From NCBI GenBank assembly GCA_014529385.2, contig CM043950.1:81478843-81542842 (forward strand): 64,000 nt of DNA, given 5' to 3'. Positions 56,541 through 64,000 of this stretch are shown here, piece after piece (the first letter of the stretch is position 1; each line of letters opens with the position of its first letter). The notes under the pieces were generated by a model. The model did no database searches, had not been told where the DNA came from, and saw nothing but the letters and a program-made list of their open reading frames with translations. Source of the DNA: Adiantum capillus-veneris. Its lineage: Eukaryota > Streptophyta > Polypodiopsida > Polypodiales > Pteridaceae. A program made the translations under genes and the position numbers.

Positions 56541-58231
56541 AGAGCAAGTCGCTTCAATCAAGCAACGATACAGGAGCTTCAAAGACCATTATATTGATTA
56601 GAATAGGAAGCCTCGCCAACAAATGCCAATAAGAAAATTGCTTATACCCACATCTTGCACAACATAAATCTTTTCCATGCATTGACTGTGTATGCATAAT
56701 AGGGCTACATTACAAGGCCTGCATAGGCACAACTTTTAATTGCCCAAGCACCACACATACCCTTTGCGATACCCTGTCGTAAAGGATGACTCCAAATAGG
56801 AAGGGGGGAGGCATTTTGAATGCAGACCTAACATTCTGACTATTAGAGGGCAATGTTTTGTGAGATGCATTGAATTTTTGCGTTTTATTGTGATAATTTT
56901 TTGACGAAATTTAGAGTATATGCCCTCATAGTAGTGTTACAGAGGAGTATGGGGACAAAATCCATATATGAGCCCCTAGGGACATGTGTATAATGTACAT
57001 AGCATTTAGATTTCTATTTGAATGATTTTTTTTTTGAGTTGTTTTAAGATTTTCTTTGTTTATTATTAAGAAAAAAATTAAAAAATCCATAATCCACATG
57101 AAGAAAAGACTGACGAGAGGCTTGAGCACTACAAAGAGAAGAAGGTATAGGGAAATGATGAAACGTCACGAAGTATGTCTCAGCAGCCACTACAACAGCC
57201 GAAGAACTTGTCACAAAGCAGTGTCAACAGGCAACCGACAAGTCATACAAGTCAGAGTCGAGTAGCTACGCCACAAAATGAGTGAGGTGTTAGTCCCAAA
57301 GCTTCAAGTAATATTCTCTGTGGTCTAAGCGTCTTAGCTATTCTAGGTACTGCTCAAGCTGGAAGAGTTGAGCATATATACATTGTGTCGCTCATGCTGG
57401 TATAGGTGAGCAAAAGAGTCGAAGTCTAAGTACTTACGTCTGGTGAAGTGAAGGAGAAGGTCCAAAAGACACTCACGTACTGAGCACAGTGAGATACGAG
57501 TGGAGAAACTTCTACATCAAAAACCCTTCTTGGAAAGGTGGAAGCTATTGAGACATCTTTTGATGTCACATGTGCTACATTTATTCCTCGAAACACCCAT
57601 CATCTCCTTCTTTCACATTGCATGCTTTTGTTGACAAATTTCTCATATGCATATAGAGTGTCCCATAATTGGCACTTGCATCAGGAACTCTTTCCGTGTT
57701 TCACCCAAGCACTCACCTTTCATGAACATATACTTTATGTTCAACTGATCAACTCCAATAAGAGCGTATAACAAAGGCATTTTTTCCCACTGGGTTTTTT
57801 CCTTTGGTCATCCAGGTTTTAGACCCTAATCTAAAGACACCTATCACCATCCTCTTGTACATATTCCTTCTACATCAACAATAAGGAAATGCTACTCAAA
57901 TCAATTGACAAATGAATTGGAGCACCAATTTCAGATCATAGCATACTTCTCCTCAATGGCGAGTCGAAGAATGGCCTACAATGACAAGCTGCAGACAACA
58001 CTAACAACATGATTGCATAGGAACAAAGAAGTTACCAATGAAGAAGAGCAGACATAAAAGTAATCAGAGGATCTCAAAAGATGAATGGTTACGATGATAG
58101 AAGTTCTCTCTAATGGATCATAGTTCTTGTTGTGGTTCGACAAAGTTACAAGTAGTGCAACAGATGAAGCCAAAACGAAAGCAAAGACCGCATCACCATC
58201 GACAATCAGGTCATGTCGGGGACGACATGAA
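56541..58231. other. Element 2 3' non-coding region
   Basis: 56,608-56,830 aligns with element 1 at 27,410-27,640, including a G-rich tract GGAAGGGGGGAGGCATT (56,800-56,816). The remainder to the polypurine tract shows no gene; small frames such as 57538-57771 are unsupported. Confidence 0.55.
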
Positions 58232-58246
58232 CGCGGAAGGGGGGAA
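58232..58246 (+). other. Element 2 polypurine tract
   Basis: GCGGAAGGGGGGAA immediately precedes the 3' LTR start TGTTGACC. It is the expected priming site for plus-strand DNA synthesis. Confidence 0.9.
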
Positions 58247-58504
58247 TGTTGACCGCTGGGTCAACAACACAACATAACTCAAGTTTTGTACCAAAGTCTT
58301 ATCTTTTGCGAGTTACGAAATGCTGCGGATTATGGATATAAACGTCATTTGTAATGAGTAGTTATTCTAGTTTCAGAAGCCGGGGTGCAATGGCACTTCT
58401 AGATTGTAAATACAAAGCCATTTGACCCTTTCAACCCCATTTTTGGTTAAACCTAAGGTAGCCTTAGTATATAAGTTACCTAGGTCATTTTGTAAAGGGA
58501 CTTT
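58247..58504 (+). repeat. Element 2 3' LTR, left part
   Basis: Matches 43230-43487 with about 10 differences in 258 bases. It stops at ...GGGACTTT, where the copia element is inserted, and resumes at 63986 with AATCATAATCAAACT, as in the 5' LTR at 43,488. Confidence 0.95.
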
Positions 58505-58647
58505 TGTTGGAGCTATATATGGCTCACTCTACTCAACTTGGTCTCACCTATATATTTGTATCTTGTCCTCAATATGAATCAGTCTTTGGGAGCGTATATG
58601 GTGTGTCTCTTGTCTCGTCTCTCTCTCTTTCTCTCTACATATCAACA
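58505..58647 (+). repeat. Copia 5' LTR (143 bp)
   Basis: Begins TGTTGGAGCTATATATGG and ends CTACATATCAACA. It contains a TATATAT box near 58,514 and a CT-rich end. It differs from the 3' LTR at three sites (C/T near the start, C/A in the CT tract, A/C near the end). Confidence 0.97.
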
Positions 58648-58665
58648 TGGTATCAGAGAAGTAAC
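58648..58665 (+). other. Copia primer-binding site (initiator tRNA-Met)
   Basis: TGGTATCAGAGAAG starts directly after the LTR and fits the plant initiator tRNA-Met 3' end over its first 11 bases. Confidence 0.9.
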
Positions 58666-59402
58666 GATCATGCGCCGATTCAATTCATGGTGACAAAACA
58701 GTATGTGTATGCGATTTGCATGTAAGATTCAAAAATTGCTACAAATTTTATTTTTGAGCATTGATTCTTATTAACTGTGGTTTTTTTGTGTTAAGAAGAA
58801 TATGATTAGTGTTTTTTGTGACGTTTATTGCTAATCAATCTAATTGTTGATTACGTTTTCTTGTTGATGACACCCTGAACTTCATCTCAATTTTTCTTGC
58901 TGTTCTGCTCAAAATTTGGAGAAACGGGAAAAGTGCAATAGCACTTTTCATCCAAAACATGTTCGTCTACTCGAGCTCTTCGATTTGAGTTCTAGGTTTG
59001 CGTCAATCGGAGTTCGCAGCAGAAAGGTATGCTGTTTTTATTGCAATTGAGCTTGACGCAGCTTTCTTCGTCCTACTTCTTCGTGAAGTGTCCGCGATCG
59101 TTTTTCTTATTTTGGCGTTAACTTTTTCGAGAAGATTTAGCTTTTTGCTATTCGTATTGTGGCTGTCAATCTTGCGTCTCACGCCACTCTATTCTGGGGA
59201 CTCTTTTATTATTAACGTCTCCTTTACCCTGTCCTTTTTGGGTGACGTCTCTCACATCTTTGGAAGTTCCTTGAGCATCCTTCTTACGTTTATTGTTGAC
59301 AGAACGCAGTCCTCATATCTCTCTCATTCTCAATTGCGGCCTTCACCATATATGGTGTGCAAATTCTACGATCTTATCTTATATGTCTTCTCGCAACAAG
59401 AT

Positions 59403-62400
59403 ATGGCTATGAATATTCTCGTCAACGGCTTTCCTTCTAGCCAACGTTCTGTTCCTCCTTTCCAAGGTCAAGGTTTTCCAGGCTGGAAAGCAAAGATGTT
59501 GTTAATTCTTGAAGGCGATGAACTCTCCGATGTTGTTCTTGGAAATCGTGTTTGTCCGCTTCAGCCTGTTGATACGGATAATGATAAAGTGCTTATCACT
59601 GAAGGACCTATATTTGAAGATTGGAATGTTGCCTATACGGATTGGCAACGACGTGATAAAGCAGCTCGTCGGTATATTCTTTTTGCTCTTACTGATTCCC
59701 TTTTGCTTGATATGTACGAACTGCCTACTTCCCACGACGTATGGAAGTACCTTATTGCAAACTTTCAGAAGAAATCTGTCACAGAAATACTTTATTTGAG
59801 AGGGTTGCTTAACAAGTTACAATATGAAGTTGGTACTGCCATGACGGGACATATTGAATCTTTCAAATCTATTATTAATCAACTTGCTGCTGCCGGTGAT
59901 CCTGTTCCACAAAAGCAACTGATTACACTTCTCCTTGATACGGTGAAGGACTCTTCTTATGATAACATTGTTACTATTCTCTCTAATAAAGATGGTCTTG
60001 ATTTCGACCAAGCCTGCATGTCTTTAATTGAATACTCTCAACGTCAAGAACATCGTAATGCTAGTCATGATACAACTATGATTTCACACGAGGAGACTGA
60101 GTCACAACAGATGGAACGGGCTTTTTATGCTCGAAGGCGTCCATTTCAACGAGGAAACCGCAGAGGTGGCCGTCGCGGTAATATTTTCTCTCGTCTCAAA
60201 TTTCCTAATAAGCAATGTTCTTACTGCAACAGAAATGGCCATACTGAAGATGATTGTTGGGCACGTCAATATGATGAAGAACACAATATTACCACAAAAC
60301 AACCACGTTTATCTAGAGACTCTTCTTCTTCTTCTTGTGAATATTGTGGACGATCTGATCATCCCAATCATATGTGCTATAAGCGTCGATTCGACACAGA
60401 TCGGAATAGAGCATATGCTACTGAACATCGAAACAACATTGTACCAGAAACAAGCTGCGTCCTATGTCAGTTGCTCCAGACAGAATACTTCATGTACGCG
60501 ATGGATCACTTTTTATTGTCGATTCTGGTGCTACAGGAAATATGACATATCAGTCTAAGTGGCTCCATAACTATCATCCACTGCCAGTTCAACGTGTTGT
60601 TTATCTTGCTGATGATACTACTTGTCAAGTAAAGGGTATTGGAGACTTATATCTTGGTACCTTATCTTCTTCCACTCGAATTTTGCGAGGAGTATTACAT
60701 GTACCAGATCTTCAACGAAATCTTCTTTCAGTTGCTAGACTTGTTGATCTTGGTCTGTTTGTTGGATTTGATCATACCAAATGCCGAATTGAGAAAGATG
60801 GACAGACTATAGCCACTGCTCCTCGAAATGGTAATTTGTTTGAACTCTCTCTCAACGATGCTGTAGCAAATGTTTTGACTGCTCCAGGTGATCATGATTG
60901 CAAAGTATGGCATCACCGTTTTGTTCATGCTGATTTCTCAAAACTCCTTGATCTTCAACGTCGTGATCTTGTTCATGGCATGGATCTTAAAGCCCATCCT
61001 CATATGGGAATTTGTGAATTTTGTGCTCTTGGGAAACACAATCGCAAACCCTTTCCTCTTTCAAATACAACTCATTCTCATGACATATTGGATCTTGTTC
61101 ATACTGATATATGTGGACCTCTACCTTCTTCGAGATCACAATATCGCTACTTCATTACTTTCATTGATGATTTCTCAAGGTATACGACTGTATTTCTACT
61201 TAGACAAAAATATGAAGCCTTATCTATTTTCAAACAATTCCACAAGGCTGCGGAACTTTAAACTGGTCGTCGCCTTAAGAAGCTTCGTAGTGACAATGGA
61301 GGCGAATATGTTTCTCGAGAGTTTGTGAGTTACTGTGCTGACAGTGGAATTCATCATGAACACACTATTCCATATTCGCCTCAACAGAACGGTGTTGCTG
61401 AACGAAAGAATCGCACTATTCTCAATGCTGTAAGATGTATGCTGATTCATTCTGGCTTATCTCGTGTTTTTTGGGCTGAAGCTACTTTGACAGCAGTATT
61501 TATTTAGAATCATCTTCCTACTACTGCACCCTCTTGTAAGATACCCATCACAGCATGGACAGGTGACATTCCTTCTATATCTCATTTTAGAACCTTTGGA
61601 TGTATTGCTTATATTCATATTCCCAAAGAAACACGAACAAAGCTTGATTCTCCTGGTCTTAAAGTTATTTTTATTGGATATTCTGACACTTCCAAAGGCT
61701 ACAAATTCTATGACCCTTCCTCCAAGAAAGTAATTATGAATCGTGATGCTACTTTTAACGAACAGCTTATGGGAGGCTCATGGTCCATGGATGATTCTGA
61801 TGATACTAAATCATTGCTTCAAGCTTTTCCATTTCTTTCAGAAGATGAAACTCTTCCTATAGAGCAACTTTCCTCTTCACAACCATCCATTCCGAATGTT
61901 GCCAATGATGATATTGATATTTTTGTTGATCTGCCGATTCATTTTGAACATGGCTCATGTCATGTTTATGATGACGATATTGCTGATAATTCTTTTTCTA
62001 CTTCCGAAGATCCCATTACTTATAATGAAGCTATCTTTTCACCACAAAAGGGTCAATGGCAAGAGGCTATGGAAGCAGAGTACAATTCTCTTATCTCTAA
62101 AGGTACATGGATACTAACTGAATTACCTCCTGGTCGTACAACTATTAAATGTAAGTGGGTGTATAAGACAAAAGTAAAAGCAGATGGATCTTTTGACAAG
62201 TTCAAGGCGCTTTTAGTTGCAAAAGGTTACTCCCAAGTAGCTGGTGTTGATTATCAAGAGACTTTTTCACCAGTTGTTCGCATTACAAGTGTTCGAGTTT
62301 TATTGGCATTTGCTGTTCAATTTGATTTAGAAGCTCATCAAATGGATGTGCGAACTGCTTTTCTTAATGGTGACTTGAAAGAGGAAATTTATATGGAACA

Positions 62401-63589
62401 ACCAGAAGGGTTTGTTATTCCAGGTAAAGAAGACCTTGTTGCTCAACTCCATAAGGCACTATATGGTCTCAAACAAGCTTCGCGAGCCTGGTATACAAAA
62501 TTTGATCTTTTTCTCACCTCTAAAGGATTCATCTTTTGCTCGTCAGACCCCAACTTATACATAAAACGCCAAGGTAGAAGTTTTGTGATTCTTGCTCTTT
62601 ATGTGGATGATACCATCCTTGTTTCCAATGATTTGGGATTTCTTCAGCAAGTGAAAAAGTTATTGTCTTCTGCATTTGATATGGTGGATCTTGGAGAGAT
62701 TCACTCGTGTCTTGGCATTCAAATCCAACGGAACCGTACAAAAGGCATTTTATTCCTTCGACAGTCAAAGTTTATTGTAGATACTATTCAAAAATTTGGT
62801 ATGGAATCTGTACATTCAGCCAACACACCTTGTCTTGCGAGCTCTACGAAGAACACTTCTGACAATGGCGGTCAACTTGTCACAAATCAACCTTATGCTA
62901 ACTTGATTGGATGTCTTCAGTTTGTTGGCATGAACACTCGTCCTGATATTCTGTTTGCTGCTAATTATCTTGGACAACATCTTGCATGTCCTTCTCTTAA
63001 GCATTGGTCTGCTGCAAAGCGTGTGTTGAAATACTTGAAAGGCACTACAGATTTTGGTTTATTCTATCGACGACAACTCACATCGGATTCTATGCAATCT
63101 CTTTCTCTTTTGGGTTACACAGATGCAGACTGGTCAAGCTCACATTTATCTATGCGATCTACTAGTGGAAATTGCTTCTTTATAAATGGCTGTCTTGTTT
63201 CTTGGACTAGCAAGAAACAACGTTGTGTTGCAGTTTCTACGACTGAGTCAGAATATGTTGCGGCATCACTTGCAGCTCGTGAGTTGATTTGGCTTCGACA
63301 AATGTTGGTTGATATTGGTCACTCTCCTCTTTCTAGCACACCCTTGCGGTGTGACAACCAAAGTGCTATTAGTCTTGCAAAAGACTATGTTCAACATAAT
63401 AAGTCAAAGCACATTGCTGTCCATTATCATTATGTCAGGTATGAAGTACGCAAAGGAACCATTATGGTTGAACACTGTCCAAGTGACCAGATGGTTGCAG
63501 ACATTTTGACCAAAGGCCTCAAGGAGTCACGTTTCATCCTCTTGCGCTCGGAGCTTGGAGTTGCTTCGACCTCACTCTTTCTAGATTAG
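59403..63589 (+). pseudogene. Copia gag-pol polyprotein with frameshift and two stops
   Basis: The gag frame starts at ATG 59403 (GFPGWKAKM, DVWKYLIANF) and has two zinc knuckles, CSYCNRNGHTEDDC and CEYCGRSDHPNHMC (60,217-60,390). A shift equal to a one-base loss lies between about 60,440 and 60,540. The pol frame then gives protease VDSGATGNM, the integrase zinc region HHRFVH ... CEFCALGKH, catalytic HTDICGP, SDNGGEY and [11 protein letters not shown] with YGLKQASRAWY and YVDDTIL, and RNase H with YTDADW, TTESEYVA and VADILTKGL. TAA 61259 and TAG 61505 interrupt integrase; CAA and CAG are the likely ancestral codons. The frame upstream of 59403 is hydrophobic and probably leader. Confidence 0.95.
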
Positions 63590-63827
63590 CTTCTTTGCTA
63601 TTGTAATAGCTTTGTACATATGACATTGTAATCTTTTAGGTACCATGCACTATGCACACTTCACATTTGCACATTGTGATCTCTAAGTCACTTGAATATT
63701 TTTACATAGATGCACAATTGACTTTCACATCATCATCGCTGGTTCATATTTTCACATTGTATAGGGGCTTGGGTTTTTCCCTTGAACTCCCCAAGGGTTT
63801 TTTCATCCAAAGCTAGAGACCTTTGTT

Positions 63828-63837
63828 TGAGTGGGGG
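63828..63837 (+). other. Copia polypurine tract
   Basis: TTTGAGTGGGGG directly precedes the 3' LTR start TGTTGGAG. Confidence 0.85.
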
Positions 63838-63980
63838 TGTTGGAGTTATATATGGCTCACTCTACTCAACTTGGTCTCACCTATATATTTGTATCTTGTC
63901 CTCAATATGAATCAGTCTTTGGGAGCGTATATGGTGTGTCTCTTGTCTCGTCTCTCTATCTTTCTCTCTACATCTCAACA
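63838..63980 (+). repeat. Copia 3' LTR (143 bp)
   Basis: Same length and ends as the 5' LTR (TGTTGGAG...TCTCAACA), followed by the duplication ACTTT. Confidence 0.97.
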
Positions 63981-63985
63981 ACTTT

Positions 63986-64000
63986 AATCATAATCAAACT
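63986..64000 (+). repeat. Element 2 3' LTR, right part (runs off the window)
   Basis: AATCATAATCAAACT continues the LTR exactly as at 43488-43502 of the 5' LTR. Confidence 0.9.

Larger units (their letters stand above)
58505..63980 (+). mobile_element. Complete Ty1/copia retrotransposon, 143-bp LTRs
   Basis: Both LTRs, primer site, a gag-pol polyprotein in copia order (gag, protease, integrase, RT, RNase H) and polypurine tract are present. It is flanked by a perfect 5-bp duplication ACTTT (58500-58504 and 63981-63985). The LTRs differ at three positions of 143. It has a frame change and two in-frame stops, so this copy is not autonomous now. Confidence 0.97.
43230..64000 (+). mobile_element. 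Element 2: large gag-protease gypsy derivative, nested, incomplete at right
   Basis: 5' LTR 43230-44174, primer site, leader with seven family A palindromes, a long inserted or expanded region, gag-protease-tail ORFs, polypurine tract and 3' LTR from 58247. The 3' LTR is split by a copia element and continues at 63986, running off the window. No RT, RNase H or integrase exists between the protease linker and the tail, so it depends on relatives for movement. Comparing the first 258 bases of the LTRs gives about 10 differences. Left flank before the LTR is ATGCA; the right flank is outside the window. Confidence 0.88.

Noticed and set aside
58998-59402. Hydrophobic N-terminal extension of the copia gag frame
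   Set aside because: Copia gag starts at the ATG at 59403 by similarity; the extension has no counterpart and lies in the leader.

Overview
This is a plant nuclear window made almost entirely of nested transposable elements. The plant assignment rests on three things: reverse-transcriptase and integrase families typical of plant LTR elements, primer-binding sites matching tRNA-Asp and initiator tRNA-Met, and spliced genes with GT-AG introns. No organelle or bacterial gene cluster, rRNA or tRNA gene was seen. The lineage cannot be fixed from sequence alone; the repeat load suggests a large-genome land plant.

Layout. 1-2870: no recognisable gene. 2.9-9.3 kb: a decayed L1-type LINE (ORF1 with coiled coil and RNA-binding region; ORF2 with endonuclease, reverse transcriptase and zinc knuckle). 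It was hit twice: by an LTR element now reduced to a solo LTR (5351-6214, duplication TATGC) and by a 1.34-kb element with short inverted repeats and a duplicated TTAA (7069-8407). Removing either insert restores the LINE frame. 9.4-15.07 kb: microsatellites, small duplications and a Ty3/gypsy gag-protease remnant.

15.07-about 29.7 kb: element 1, a Ty3/gypsy element of the non-chromodomain type with 5' LTR, tRNA-Asp primer site, gag, protease, RT-RNase H, integrase and, unusually, a second retropepsin-like domain and a W-x-P-K repeat tail after integrase. Every coding module is broken and no 3' LTR is visible. 30.3-41 kb: the only host-like locus, on the minus strand. It holds a four-coding-exon pseudogene whose predicted product joins a ParB-like domain to a beta-class DNA-methyltransferase-like domain, then two tandem FCP1/NIF phosphatase-like genes. 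42.76-43.23 kb: a plus-strand exon cut by element 2.

43.23 kb to the end: element 2, a relative of element 1 that keeps gag, protease and the W-x-P-K tail but has no RT, RNase H or integrase. Its long leader holds a 150-bp satellite-like array and a minus-strand promoter-like segment. Its 3' LTR is split by a complete Ty1/copia element (58505-63980, duplication ACTTT), the youngest insertion seen.

Two palindromic repeat families stand out. Family A (arm AGACATCCTACG plus its reverse complement, 24 bp) occurs 13 times, only in non-coding parts of the gypsy-derived sequence. Family B (centred on CTTAAG, arms like GAGGCTCGAA) occurs about 25 times in the introns and flanks of the ParB-methyltransferase locus. 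These families, the ParB-methyltransferase gene, the second protease after integrase and the TTAA element are the main candidates for undescribed biology.
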